Below are positions 17,905 to 26,511 of a stretch of 55,883 nucleotides of DNA, piece by piece; within the stretch, counting starts at the first letter, position 1; each line of letters starts with the position of its first letter. The notes under the pieces are model-generated. The model saw only the letters and a program-made list of their open reading frames with translations, searched no databases and was not told the DNA's origin. The stretch spans positions 1 to 55,883 of IMG/VR virus record IMGVR_UViG_3300005264_000063; one strand, 5' to 3'. The DNA comes from a virus. The position numbers and the translations under genes are program-made.

Positions 17905-18987
17905 TTAAAACACACCATTTGTTTCAACCAATTCTTCAAAAGTAAAGGCGTTTTTCTTTCCTTTAGTGCCGTTACCTTTTACATTGTTTGGCAAACTCGT
18001 CTTCTTACTTGGTGCAACTATGGTAGTCTTCGGGTTAGACGCTACAGTAGTTTTTTTCGGTACAGAATGATTGATATAAGAAAAATTATTCATAGTATTC
18101 CTTATTGTAGTCGGAATATCTATAAATGTGTTATTATACTCTTCCATTTGTCCCTGTCTTATAACAGCATCTCTAAAAGACATTCCTTTAACACTCTCGT
18201 GTCCAGAAAACTTTTCAGAGAAAGATTGTACATCTTGATTAGTTAAAGCCATATCTAGCATTAACTCCGCATTTTTATGGTACAACTCTTTATTTCTTTG
18301 TTCCTGTGTCTCTCTATATTTTTGCTGTTCTGATAACTGCTTGTTATACTTTAATTCAGCTTGTATATGCTTGCTTTTTTGGTCATAATCTTTCTGTACT
18401 GCATCATCACCAACAAGGATACCAGCTGCTTTTAGAATAGCTTCATTGTCAAAGCCCAATTCTCTTAAAGCACCTAAAACATCACCTTTCTTACCAAGTT
18501 CTCCAACGTGGTTAATTTCTGCTACGATTTTCTCATGTTCGGATTTTACCCTATCATGCTCCATCTTAGCAGCATTATACTCTTTCTCAAGAGCAGTGTA
18601 ATCACCTTTAGCCTTGTCGGCTCTGTCCTTAACATGCTTCAAGCCCTCCGCACGTTGGTACATATCCCGAACAAAATCTTCATCTTCCTTAGTCTTTATT
18701 ACAGCTTTAAACCTATCATCAAAAACGCTTTCAACGTCTTGAACTTTATAACTGTAATTAGGCTCATAGTCAGGCAAATCTTCCGTGTCGCTATCAGTGT
18801 TCTCAGTATCTCCATCAGTATCATCATCAGCACCAGTAGTATCAGTGTCATCTTCTACTTCTGCTTTTGGTTCTGTTTCCGAAGGAATTACATCCGTGTC
18901 ATCATCTGATGTATCATCATCAAAATCAATTCCCATTTTTGCTGCTAAATCCTCAGCTCCAAATTCTTCTACAGTATCAGCTGGCAT
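17905..18987 (-). CDS. Scaffolding protein
   Basis: A 360-residue protein starting MPADTVEEFG behind a GGGGGGTAG site. Residues ~20-70 are extremely acidic (runs of DDDTD). Residues ~110-240 form a long charged coiled coil (AKMEHDRVKSEHEKIVAEI and following). The C-terminus is basic (KKTTVASNPKTTIVAPSKK), as expected for the capsid-binding tail of a scaffold. It lies between portal and capsid genes, the usual place. It would guide procapsid assembly and leave before packaging ends. Confidence 0.75.
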   Translation of the reverse strand: MPADTVEEFGAEDLAAKMGIDFDDDTSDDDTDVIPSETEPKAEVEDDTDTTGADDDTDGDTENTDSDTEDLPDYEPNYSYKVQDVESVFDDRFKAVIKTKEDEDFVRDMYQRAEGLKHVKDRADKAKGDYTALEKEYNAAKMEHDRVKSEHEKIVAEINHVGELGKKGDVLGALRELGFDNEAILKAAGILVGDDAVQKDYDQKSKHIQAELKYNKQLSEQQKYRETQEQRNKELYHKNAELMLDMALTNQDVQSFSEKFSGHESVKGMSFRDAVIRQGQMEEYNNTFIDIPTTIRNTMNNFSYINHSVPKKTTVASNPKTTIVAPSKKTSLPNNVKGNGTKGKKNAFTFEELVETNGVF

Positions 18988-19006
18988 GCTTCTACCCCCT
19001 TTTTTT

Positions 19007-21103
19007 TTATTGTAGTGCTTTTCCTACACCACTTAAAATATCAATCTGTGCCTGTTCTGGCATATCTTGAGCAAACTCTGTTTGGACTTTTTGCTTCTTG
19101 GCTTTTTCCATTACCCACTCAACTGTTTTTTGAGGTAATTTCACTCTGTCGCCGTCTGCATTATACATGTCTACTTTAACCATATTCCCGTCCATTGGAA
19201 TAAGACCGTTTTGTGCTTCTTTAAGTTCTTCCATTTTTCTGTTAAGTATTTTCGCTCGTGCCCTATATTGCTCCATATAATTTGCATGTATTGTTTGATT
19301 CTTGCTTGTTATGTATTTATAATCATTCTTCTTCATTCTCTTAACTAGAGCATCTACGATAGCTTCATTGTCGTCAAATTCTGACATCAACGGCATCTCT
19401 CCTCTATCAAGTTGCAATATCATAGATTCAATAACATCAGTGCTATCTATAATGTTTGTAAATATATCACGGTTTATAAAACTCATACCATCTCTAGCTA
19501 TTACACCAATTTGTCTTGCATCCAAGTTCCCGCCTGCATACTGTATCAAATCTCTTGATTGGATATATTTGCCCATGATACTATCTATATCGCCACTAAC
19601 AGGTTCTATTTTGATACTATAATTCATCGGATCTGTTTCTCTAAACTCTGCTATATTTATAGCTTCGCTTCTGCCTACAGCTCTTATAAGCATCTCATCA
19701 CGGTAAGAAGTTTTTGCTATTCTCAAACACACTTCCGTTATATCTATTAAAAATCTTTCAAAGGATGCTGCATATAAACTAAAAGCTTTTTTGTCTTTTA
19801 AAGAGCTATACAATGAAGCAAGTATATCTTGTTGACCTTTTTCTACTTCCATCTCTTTTATCATAGCTAGTCTATAAATCTCTGCTATCTGACTATCTAA
19901 GTAACTAAAAAATTGGTCTCCTGCACGCCCTTGTATTACTTTTGGCTCTAAGCCACTCTTTACTTTTATCTCACGCATACCAGGCAGTTTTGCCCCTTCT
20001 GACATGCCTTCACCAAACTGTGTGATTATTTTATCGTCACCCCATAATATTTGAGTTTCAGCAATCTTACTCGCCGTTCTATTTATCTCTGCTTGCACTG
20101 GACGCAATTGTTTTATTATAGAGAAACCACGACTACTTCCTGGATAACTATCAAATTGACAGTTAAGTATAGGAAAAATTGTCTTGCCGTCTTTATCCTG
20201 CATAAGATTGCTTGTTAGCAATATACCTCTGTCAGAAATAAGAAAGTATTTTCCTTCTGGAAATTCTGGCGATGGACGAAAGAAGAACTCTCTTACGTAA
20301 ACTCTACCATGTTTCTCAACAACACCTTCTCCAAGCATATCAAGCATATTGTATTTATCTTCTTCATCATTACCATCATCATTATCGCAATCTCCACCTA
20401 TAAAGCCTATCTTCTGCTTTAGCTCTTCACCAGAGAAATTTTCTTTTAACAATTCTATTAAATCTTTTTTCTTTGACATTTTTCTTAAACCAATGTATAT
20501 AGCATCATCAGGAGTTTCTGCACCTGTGTCCATAAACACATTATACGCTTCTATTATCTCAAAGTCAAAATCACCACTAAATACAGGTTTCTCTTTATCT
20601 ATAACTTGACGTTCTTCTACGACTACACCATCTACAGCGACCTGTTCTATAGAACCTTCATAGCCGATTAAATCTCCTTTGTTCTCATTAAAATCTATTT
20701 TAATCCAAGCACTGCCTATTACTATAAAATGTTTAGCTAACTTGTCGACCTTCTTTTCAAATTTATGCCTATATCTAATATCTTTCCATACTGCATCACT
20801 TAACTCTGCATCCTTCTTATCCTGTAATTCATCTTCATTATGTGGCATAACAGTAGTGCCTGGCGATAAACTAACTATACTATTCTCGTAACGCCTGCAT
20901 ATAGAATGTATATAGTTTTTAGTTAGTCTAATCTTGGCTTTATCGCTAGCCCTAGACTGTCTAACTCTCTCGTTAAATTTTGATTTCTGCTTAGAATAAT
21001 GTCTTCCAACGTCCAAGAGAACATTAGATTTCATCTCGCTGAACGTTTTATCGTCCTTTGAAATAGCAGATTCATATAGACTATCTAAATCTCGGTAATT
21101 CAA
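19007..21103 (-). CDS. Portal protein, P22 type
   Basis: A 698-residue protein, close to the ~725 of P22 gp1. N-terminal YTKNYIHSICRRYENSI-like segment, then VDKLAKHFIVIGSAWIKIDF, and the long helical stem and crown regions (IKQLRPVQAEINRTASKIAE) match P22-like portals. It forms the dodecameric DNA channel at one capsid vertex and binds the terminase and the head-to-tail adaptor. The start is TTG at 21101-21103, overlapping the upstream stop (ATTGA) and preceded by AAGGAATTT; no ATG fits the N-terminus, so this is a coupled rare start. Confidence 0.85.
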   Translation of the reverse strand: MNYRDLDSLYESAISKDDKTFSEMKSNVLLDVGRHYSKQKSKFNERVRQSRASDKAKIRLTKNYIHSICRRYENSIVSLSPGTTVMPHNEDELQDKKDAELSDAVWKDIRYRHKFEKKVDKLAKHFIVIGSAWIKIDFNENKGDLIGYEGSIEQVAVDGVVVEERQVIDKEKPVFSGDFDFEIIEAYNVFMDTGAETPDDAIYIGLRKMSKKKDLIELLKENFSGEELKQKIGFIGGDCDNDDGNDEEDKYNMLDMLGEGVVEKHGRVYVREFFFRPSPEFPEGKYFLISDRGILLTSNLMQDKDGKTIFPILNCQFDSYPGSSRGFSIIKQLRPVQAEINRTASKIAETQILWGDDKIITQFGEGMSEGAKLPGMREIKVKSGLEPKVIQGRAGDQFFSYLDSQIAEIYRLAMIKEMEVEKGQQDILASLYSSLKDKKAFSLYAASFERFLIDITEVCLRIAKTSYRDEMLIRAVGRSEAINIAEFRETDPMNYSIKIEPVSGDIDSIMGKYIQSRDLIQYAGGNLDARQIGVIARDGMSFINRDIFTNIIDSTDVIESMILQLDRGEMPLMSEFDDNEAIVDALVKRMKKNDYKYITSKNQTIHANYMEQYRARAKILNRKMEELKEAQNGLIPMDGNMVKVDMYNADGDRVKLPQKTVEWVMEKAKKQKVQTEFAQDMPEQAQIDILSGVGKALQ

Positions 21104-21411
21104 TCTTTAAATTCCTTTACTTTGTTTTCTTCCAGACTTTGTATAAACTCATGTGGATTCAACAAATTCTGTAAATCCATATCGTTTTCTTCATTTTTAT
21201 TACTATCTTTTTCAAGAATACCTATATCTTCCAATTTGTCAAGCTTAAAATCAAACTGTAAGGAGATTTTTTTTGTTTTTAATACCACAGCCCCTGTGTT
21301 CATCTCTCTGCATGCCCTGATAAATGTTATGGCTTCCTTAGTCTCCTGTCCCATAATAGTCGTTCCACTCTTCAAACTCCGAGTAAATATCTTCTTCAAC
21401 AATGACTTCAT
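21100..21411 (-). CDS. Small protein between terminase and portal
   Basis: Several starts are possible. ATG 21411 is preferred because GGGGAGACGATT precedes it; it gives 103 residues and overlaps the large terminase by 74 bp. Another ATG at 21354 would overlap by only 17 bp. The protein is charged with a short beta segment (AVVLKTKKISLQFDFKLDKL). No family recognised. The position suggests a packaging or head-assembly role. Confidence 0.5.
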   Translation of the reverse strand: MKSLLKKIFTRSLKSGTTIMGQETKEAITFIRACREMNTGAVVLKTKKISLQFDFKLDKLEDIGILEKDSNKNEENDMDLQNLLNPHEFIQSLEENKVKEFKD

Positions 21412-22849
21412 AATCGTCTCCCCTTGTATCATTCTTCTTTTCTACTTTTATCTCTTTTTTCTTTTCAATATTTTTAAAGTTAAACATTATTTTGCTTGTA
21501 GCATATCTTAACCCGTCTATACCATCATCTGTTGCTTTTGCTTTTAATGTACCTACCTTTAATCCTTTTAATTCATTCTCTAATAAGTAAGTATGTTCCA
21601 TTTCGAAGATATCTAGCATTCTATTCTTAAACAATGTGTTTAATAGTGTCTCCCCTATTGCATGAGACTTCTCTGCTGGTAAGACAGGTATCCCTGCTCC
21701 TAATGCTATATTCTTGAAGTCAGCACAAGCAAAATCATAATAGCAGCAAGTTACATTCTCACCTTTTTTCATTATAACATATCTATCTAAAACATCTTTT
21801 GCTGTAGTTATTTCTTTTGCATGCCCACCATGCCATAGTTTATACAGAGCAGCCTTCTCGTAAGTAGGACTAACAGCTACAAAGGCTATAGCAGATGGAT
21901 GGTTTTTACCACCACTGCCAATATCTATGCCAACATATTTATGCCAATGTTTAGGAATATCATACGGCTTAACAACATTGACAGACGGATTAAACGACTC
22001 ATATACACGCCCCTCATCTAAGACAAATCTCCCATATATCCTTCTTAGTATTTCAGATTCACTACTACATAAATTCTTTGCTTCTATTATATCTTCTTCT
22101 GTAAAACGTACAGTACCATCAGTATATTTCATACAATCGTACATGCTTATGTTCTGCTTAAAAGCTTTCTTAAAAGTCTCTCTCTCACCTTTTTCTTCCA
22201 TAGCACAACGCCACATCTCATTACCAGCTGTCGCTGTAAACACCATGTTAAAATATCCTTTAGTAGCAAATGTCCTCGCAACCAACTCATGGTAGAAGTC
22301 AGGAGGGTCTAATTCTTCATCAGTAGTAACCATATGCACAGAACTAGACTGTATATTACTAGCTTTCTGACCATAGTATTTAAAGACAAGTTTGGCTCCA
22401 GAATTAAAACGTAACATAGTAGGAGTTCTACCTTGTCCACGCTCTATCTTAAAGCCATACTTCTCGCTATTCTCAAAGCCTTTACACGGCAATAACTCTT
22501 GCCATTTTGTCTCAAACTCATCATATGTTATTTTTGCACCAGGGTATAGATACCACAATAAAGGAGGAGTACCTATACTATCTGCCCACAACTCATCCCA
22601 ACTAGGGATACATAATGGAGGGTAACCTTCTGGGTGAGTCGCTATTATTAAGTTTTTCTGTATAGCTGTTGTTGATTTACCTATCTGATTAGCGGCACAT
22701 ATAAAGTTAGTTCGGTTTAATGACTTAAAAAACTCTAGTCGCCATTGAAACGTCTTGCCACCTCTAATATATAAAAGAGGTAGACCTTCTTGCATTTTCT
22801 TTAATCTTACACGTAGTATCTCTTTTTTCTTATCAGATATAGATTGCAT
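21338..22849 (-). CDS. terL: Terminase large subunit
   Basis: A 503-residue packaging motor and headful nuclease. The ATPase domain has a Walker A-type loop AANQIGKST (residues 52-60), and Walker B plus catalytic glutamate in VHMVTTDEELD (near 171-181). The RNase H-like nuclease domain starts at YVGIDIGSG (Asp near 309), with later acidic residues including CCYYDFACAD and TDDGIDGLRYAT. The start ATG directly follows the upstream stop (TAGATG). It acts with the small subunit (24076-24708) at the portal. Confidence 0.9.
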   Translation of the reverse strand: MQSISDKKKEILRVRLKKMQEGLPLLYIRGGKTFQWRLEFFKSLNRTNFICAANQIGKSTTAIQKNLIIATHPEGYPPLCIPSWDELWADSIGTPPLLWYLYPGAKITYDEFETKWQELLPCKGFENSEKYGFKIERGQGRTPTMLRFNSGAKLVFKYYGQKASNIQSSSVHMVTTDEELDPPDFYHELVARTFATKGYFNMVFTATAGNEMWRCAMEEKGERETFKKAFKQNISMYDCMKYTDGTVRFTEEDIIEAKNLCSSESEILRRIYGRFVLDEGRVYESFNPSVNVVKPYDIPKHWHKYVGIDIGSGGKNHPSAIAFVAVSPTYEKAALYKLWHGGHAKEITTAKDVLDRYVIMKKGENVTCCYYDFACADFKNIALGAGIPVLPAEKSHAIGETLLNTLFKNRMLDIFEMEHTYLLENELKGLKVGTLKAKATDDGIDGLRYATSKIMFNFKNIEKKKEIKVEKKNDTRGDDYEVIVEEDIYSEFEEWNDYYGTGD

Positions 22850-23773
22850 CTAAGTAGTTACTATCCAACCGTTATCTGTTAAACTTGACATTAATGTTGA
22901 CGAAGCACCACTTGTGCCAGGATTACCAGAAATATCAACGACGCCATCAGCGACCCCACTATCTACTAAACTCCCTAAGAAAATATCTATATTAGCTGTA
23001 CTCATATTACAATTAGCTATTGTAGCGTAAAAGTTAACAGAAGGAGAAGAACATTCTATAGGGATATTTAATAGAGCGTTGTCTTGATAAGCTAAACTAT
23101 ATGACGAATCCAATATATTATTTAGTGATATTAACTTAGGATTGCCAAATACTGATACACAAGCATCGTTTAACGATATTTCCTGTGTTTCATTAACATA
23201 TATTTCAGTAAGCTCTGGACAATACCCCAAACTAAAATCAACATAAGACATCTCTTCTGGGTAAACAAACCTTGCTCCAGTATATCCCGTAAGATAAAAT
23301 GAATCCAAATCTTTCTTTATCTTTCCCATGAAAAAATAATCTAATTGACTAGGCGTATCACATTTTAAATGTAAATAATCAAGGTTAGGTAAGTCCTCGA
23401 AATGGGCGTATTTTAAACCTGGTATAACAAAATCTATATAGATTAAATTAGCAAACCCTTTTATCTTTACAGAGTCTATAAGTCTATAATCAGGAGCAAT
23501 ATCGTTGTTAATATAAAGAGATTCTAGCCTAGATACATTTGAAAAAGAAACAGTGTAATCTCCAGCTACAGAGTAGTCATGTGTATGAATCCCGTCTGCT
23601 AGATTAACTACAGGAGAACCATCGCCCCAATCCACAGTAATAAAGCCGCTTGCGTCTATCATCCCTATCCTAAAACCTATTTTATCTTTGTTGACAACAG
23701 AAATTTCAGCTTCAACAGTGTTGCCAATTTTTATTACTCTACTTCTTTTCTCAAAGCTCTTTGTTATTCCCAT
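22850..23773 (-). CDS. PKD-like plus LRR-like surface protein between terminase genes
   Basis: A 307-residue protein behind AGGGG. Residues ~40-85 form a PKD-like beta domain (FITVDWGDGSPVVNLADG, then HTHDYSVAGDYTVSFSN). Residues ~85-290 look like irregular leucine-rich or BspA-like repeats (RLESLYINND, ANLIYIDFVIPGLKYAHFED, LPNLDYLHLKC, PELTEIYVNETQ). It has no signal peptide or membrane segment. Such combinations are usually adhesive surface proteins, so a place between small and large terminase is odd. It could be a virion decoration or receptor-binding protein. Confidence 0.6.
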   Translation of the reverse strand: MGITKSFEKRSRVIKIGNTVEAEISVVNKDKIGFRIGMIDASGFITVDWGDGSPVVNLADGIHTHDYSVAGDYTVSFSNVSRLESLYINNDIAPDYRLIDSVKIKGFANLIYIDFVIPGLKYAHFEDLPNLDYLHLKCDTPSQLDYFFMGKIKKDLDSFYLTGYTGARFVYPEEMSYVDFSLGYCPELTEIYVNETQEISLNDACVSVFGNPKLISLNNILDSSYSLAYQDNALLNIPIECSSPSVNFYATIANCNMSTANIDIFLGSLVDSGVADGVVDISGNPGTSGASSTLMSSLTDNGWIVTT

Positions 23774-23782
23774 AACAGCCCC

Positions 23783-24073
23783 CTAAGCATTTAGAGCATT
23801 TATTGCGTCTGCTTTAGTCTTTTTAGAGTTACTTAGTATCTCTACAGCCCCTTTTATCTTTTCATAAAGAACAGCGTTGCCACTCTCATCTGTACTCATA
23901 ATCATGTTTATAACGTCTTTATACCCGTTATCTATGTTAATCTCGCCATAACGCCCATCTCTTATCATAAAGATAACACAGCCTTTACCTTTCTCCATAA
24001 CATAGCCAATTTCAGCTACGTTAAAACATATCTTTGTCTTTCTATCTGCCTTTAATAAGTTAATAAATTTCAT
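23783..24073 (-). CDS. Small FlbD-like protein (96 aa)
   Basis: AGGAGA precedes two close ATGs; 24073 has the better spacing and is chosen over 24079. The N-terminus (FINLLKADRKTKICFNVAEIGYV) resembles the fold of small FlbD-like proteins. The C-terminus is helical and Lys/Ala-rich (NSKKTKADAINALNA). It overlaps the small terminase gene. Function unknown. Confidence 0.5.
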   Translation of the reverse strand: MKFINLLKADRKTKICFNVAEIGYVMEKGKGCVIFMIRDGRYGEINIDNGYKDVINMIMSTDESGNAVLYEKIKGAVEILSNSKKTKADAINALNA

Positions 24074-24075
24074 AA

Positions 24076-24708
24076 TCATTCTCCTAGTTTTTTTAATTCT
24101 TCTTGTATCTCTATAGCACTCATGCCCTCTATTTTAGCATCGTACTTACTATTCTCTATCTTTGTCGTTGTATTTTGGATTATATTTTGATTCTGGACAG
24201 CTGTCCCGTAAACTCTATTCTGCATATCATCTATGACACTCTTTTTTAAACGTGCTAGATTTATATCAAGAACAACATTCCCCTTACTGTCTGTCTTATA
24301 CAAATCAGCTTCTAATATCTCATTATAAAAATCTAGGGCATGTTCTCGCAAGAGTAAACCTATTTCAGATATGAAATTAGCAGGAGGAATAAGGATATAG
24401 CTTAATATATCAGGATTGTCTAAATATCTACTAAATGTAGCTTGAGAACATACAGCCGTTGTGATTCTCAAACCAACCATTTTGCGACCATCTGCTTTAG
24501 CATTTTTATATTCTATCCAAAAACGCTCTCTAAGTTTAGTATAGACTTTCATCTTTCCACCATGGAAATTCTTAATCAAGTCTTTCTCTGACTTCTCAGT
24601 ATAGTCTTTATCCAAGATACGGAGGCTATCTAACATCCATGCAGGAAGATAATCCTCTAAGTCATTGACTAAATGTATTTCGGCTTCTGTCTTTTTAAAA
24701 CCCTTCAT
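24076..24708 (-). CDS. terS: Terminase small subunit (probable)
   Basis: A 210-residue protein. The central region (RERFWIEYKNAKADGRKM, VCSQATFSRYLDNPDILSYI, LIPPANFISEIGLLLREHAL) fits the pattern of podovirus small terminases that recognise the packaging site: an N-terminal helix-turn-helix-like part followed by a helical oligomerisation part. It lies upstream of the large terminase with two small genes between them. The C-terminus (IQNTTTKIENSKYDAKIEGM) is polar. Confidence 0.62.
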   Translation of the reverse strand: MKGFKKTEAEIHLVNDLEDYLPAWMLDSLRILDKDYTEKSEKDLIKNFHGGKMKVYTKLRERFWIEYKNAKADGRKMVGLRITTAVCSQATFSRYLDNPDILSYILIPPANFISEIGLLLREHALDFYNEILEADLYKTDSKGNVVLDINLARLKKSVIDDMQNRVYGTAVQNQNIIQNTTTKIENSKYDAKIEGMSAIEIQEELKKLGE

Positions 24709-24718
24709 TCAAAGTAAC

Positions 24719-25015
24719 CTACGCCTTGTTTTCTTTTATTATCTTCTCTAAAGCCTTTTCTCTAGCTACTAAACTAGCTTCTCTTGTCTTTAACTGACCA
24801 GACAATGTCTTTAACTCTTTTTCTTTACCTTTTAACGTCTTTTTAAGCTCATTTGTTTCATGCACTATATCGCCGTCGGGTAAGTCAACACCATCCATAA
24901 ATTTAACCTTAGCTATACCAAAACCACGTGCTATTAAAGCACTATTCAACACACCTTCAGTGAAGTTATGGGGCTTTATATCTTTAAATTCTACTTCTAT
25001 TAACATCTTTTTCAT
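24719..25015 (-). CDS. Coiled-coil protein upstream of terS (98 aa)
   Basis: A 98-residue protein behind GGAGGGAC. A small N-terminal beta part (MLIEVEFKDIKPHNF) is followed from residue ~52 by a Lys/Glu/Leu coiled coil (ELKKTLKGKEKELKTLSGQ ...). It is probably the first gene transcribed from the candidate promoter at 25095-25124. Function unknown. Confidence 0.55.
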   Translation of the reverse strand: MKKMLIEVEFKDIKPHNFTEGVLNSALIARGFGIAKVKFMDGVDLPDGDIVHETNELKKTLKGKEKELKTLSGQLKTREASLVAREKALEKIIKENKA

Positions 25016-25034
25016 TAGTCCCTCCGTTTATAAC

Positions 25035-25088
25035 GGTCTGCACTTTGAGCATAACGAATAAAGGGATATCATCATAGGCTTGCAGACC
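25035..25088 (-). promoter_or_regulatory. Inverted repeat in late-operon leader
   Basis: GGTCTGCA (25035-25042) and TGCAGACC (25081-25088) form a perfect 8-bp inverted repeat around a 38-base loop. It lies between the candidate promoter and the first gene of the packaging operon, so it would form in the leader mRNA. ATAAAGGG (25058-25065) can alternatively pair with CCCTTTAT (25106-25113), which lies closer to the promoter. Confidence 0.4.
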
Positions 25089-25094
25089 AAATAA

Positions 25095-25124
25095 ACAATA
25101 AACACCCCTTTATCTATTTGTCAA
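25095..25124 (-). promoter_or_regulatory. Candidate late-operon promoter
   Basis: Reading the minus strand, TTGACA (25124-25119) and TATTGT (25100-25095) are separated by 18 bases. It lies ~80 bp upstream of the gene at 24719-25015 and overlaps the end of the Cys-rich gene. The -35 is perfect and the -10 matches four of six positions of the sigma-70 consensus. Confidence 0.45.
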
Positions 25125-25792
25125 CCTTTTTCTTCTAAGTCATTAAGCTTAAGATAGACATTCTTGATATCCTTATCCCATAAGCAAGGCATACGAGATA
25201 TATTCAAACCTTTCTCTTCCACTACCTTACATTTTTTAAGCACGTCTGGTTCACAAAGAACACAAGAAGAACAACTTTCGCAATCCTTTATCATTTTTAA
25301 TATCCTTTCTTCTGGATATTCTATATCACTCTCTTTTAAGTCAGGAATATTATTCTCTTCATTAGCTTTCTTTATATTGTTTATTATCACACGTATAACA
25401 GATAAGGACCAACAGCCTGGAGTACCCGTGCAATCCTTCATATACTTCTTTTCGTGAGTTATACCATCACAAAGGCGAGTATACTCACAATTATCACATA
25501 TTGTTCCCGTTTTATAACAACGACTAGATATAAACTCTAAATCACTCTCAGTTAAGTCAGATACATCCTTATCTCTTAAAACATCTTCACCACAATCAAA
25601 TACTTTTGCAATATCGTCTATATCCCACTTCTCTGGGTAACCACAACTACCATATTCACTTCTGTTTATATATGACTTCGTTACTATACACTCATGTCTT
25701 AAACGACAACCAGTACATCCAACTTCATCTTTACAACAGTCTTTTAACTCCTCTAAAACAGACCTATCCACTTTTACCTTAATTTCAAACAT
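25121..25792 (-). CDS. Cys-rich protein with three repeated metal-binding-like units
   Basis: A 223-residue protein behind AAGGGGGAGTGTA. It contains three ~70-residue repeats, each with a Cys cluster C-x(5-7)-C-x2-C-x5-6-C, then a spacer and a final C with W: residues ~18-60 (GCTGCRLRHEC ... CGYPEKW), ~92-128 (CDNCEYTRLC ... CW), ~170-205 (CESCSSCVLC ... PCLW). Each is followed by a helix containing D/E and hydrophobic residues (DIDDIAKVF, LSVIRVIINNI, DIKNVYLKLND). The pattern suggests three bound metals or Fe-S clusters. It is the first minus-strand gene facing the control region and could be a late regulator. I recognise no named family. Confidence 0.6.
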   Translation of the reverse strand: MFEIKVKVDRSVLEELKDCCKDEVGCTGCRLRHECIVTKSYINRSEYGSCGYPEKWDIDDIAKVFDCGEDVLRDKDVSDLTESDLEFISSRCYKTGTICDNCEYTRLCDGITHEKKYMKDCTGTPGCWSLSVIRVIINNIKKANEENNIPDLKESDIEYPEERILKMIKDCESCSSCVLCEPDVLKKCKVVEEKGLNISRMPCLWDKDIKNVYLKLNDLEEKG

Positions 25793-25824
25793 TACACTCC
25801 CCCTTATTAAGTTGTTAATTACAT

Positions 25825-25853
25825 GTTTACTACTTTTTAATACTCTTTGTCAA
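25825..25853 (-). promoter_or_regulatory. Possible promoter for the Cys-rich gene
   Basis: A perfect TTGACA on the minus strand at 25853-25848 lies ~55 bp upstream of the Cys-rich gene. The -10 region (GTAAAC at 17 spacing, TAAACA at 18) is poor, so activity may need an activator. The three tandem 23-bp repeats lie just upstream. Confidence 0.3.
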
Positions 25854-25878
25854 TAGTTAAACTCTTCTGGATTTTTTT

Positions 25879-25947
25879 CTGGTTTTTTTAAACAGTTGGT
25901 TCTGGTTTTTTTAAAAGATTGGTTCTGGTTTTTTTAAACAGTTGGTT
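25879..25947. repeat. Three tandem 23-bp direct repeats
   Basis: Copies at 25879-25901, 25902-25924 and 25925-25947. The first and third are identical; the second differs at two to three positions. Each begins CTGGTTTTTTTAAA and ends TTGGTT. A partial copy starts at 25866. They sit in the divergent control region just upstream of the minus-strand -35, and look like binding sites for a phage regulator or replication protein. Confidence 0.7.
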
Positions 25948-26393
25948 ATACTAATGTCATACATTTATTTAACCCCCTCCCCTTAACAATTAAATAAATT
26001 TTAACAATCAAAAACAATTAAATAAAAACACTTTAACAATTTTTATATCATTATATATATATATATATAAATTTAATAGTTGAATTAATGTATCATTATA
26101 TATATAACTAAATGTTAGACATACCCATGTCTACAATAATATCTAACATACATACAGTCTACTCGTCAACACTTAACTATAAATATTGTAGAATAATATA
26201 ATTAAGTTGTGATAGTAATATAATTAAAATACCACAAAAAAGTAAAAATGTAAAGCCAATTATCTATTTATTTTAAATATATTTATAACTAACTGTTATA
26301 ACAGTCTATTTATTTACATGTCAAAGGAGGTTGTAATTAGTCTTTAATGATATTAGCAAGTTATAACTATTTGTTGTTTTTTGTTGTTTTTTG
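25948..26393. other. AT-rich non-coding control region
   Basis: No gene is seen here. The stretch contains repeats of AACAATTAAATAAA (near 25986-26040), a (TA)n tract around 26050-26070 and another near 26096-26106, a small palindrome (26116-26133) and three partial copies of TTTTTTGTTG just before the early promoter. The low melting stability and repeats would suit a regulatory region or a secondary origin. Confidence 0.5.
26116..26133. promoter_or_regulatory. Palindromic operator candidate
   Basis: TAGACAT and ATGTCTA form a perfect 7-bp inverted repeat with a 4-base spacer in the control region, ~260 bp before the early promoter. The XRE-type protein at 31200-31427 is one possible ligand. 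No second copy was seen. Confidence 0.35.
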
Positions 26394-26422
26394 TTGACAA
26401 AGGAAGATGCTTATAGTAAAAT
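26394..26422 (+). promoter_or_regulatory. Early promoter
   Basis: TTGACA (26394-26399), a 17-base spacer and TAAAAT (26417-26422) form a near-consensus sigma-70-type promoter pointing into the early operon. It is preceded by TTTTTTGTTG repeats. The first gene starts ~235 bp downstream, leaving a long leader. Confidence 0.65.
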
Positions 26423-26511
26423 GTTATTAGTTGAAAAGGAATAAACAACGAAAGGCACGCATTGACTTAGTTCAATTCACTCTTTTGTAACATTCTTTTA
26501 AACTGTTTTAT

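Noticed and set aside
18508-18909. Plus-strand open frame with hydrophobic segments opposite the scaffold gene
   Set aside because: Arises from the complement of acidic codons; no ribosome site and inside a clear late gene.
25879-25947. CRISPR array
   Set aside because: The 23-bp copies abut with no spacers and there are only three.
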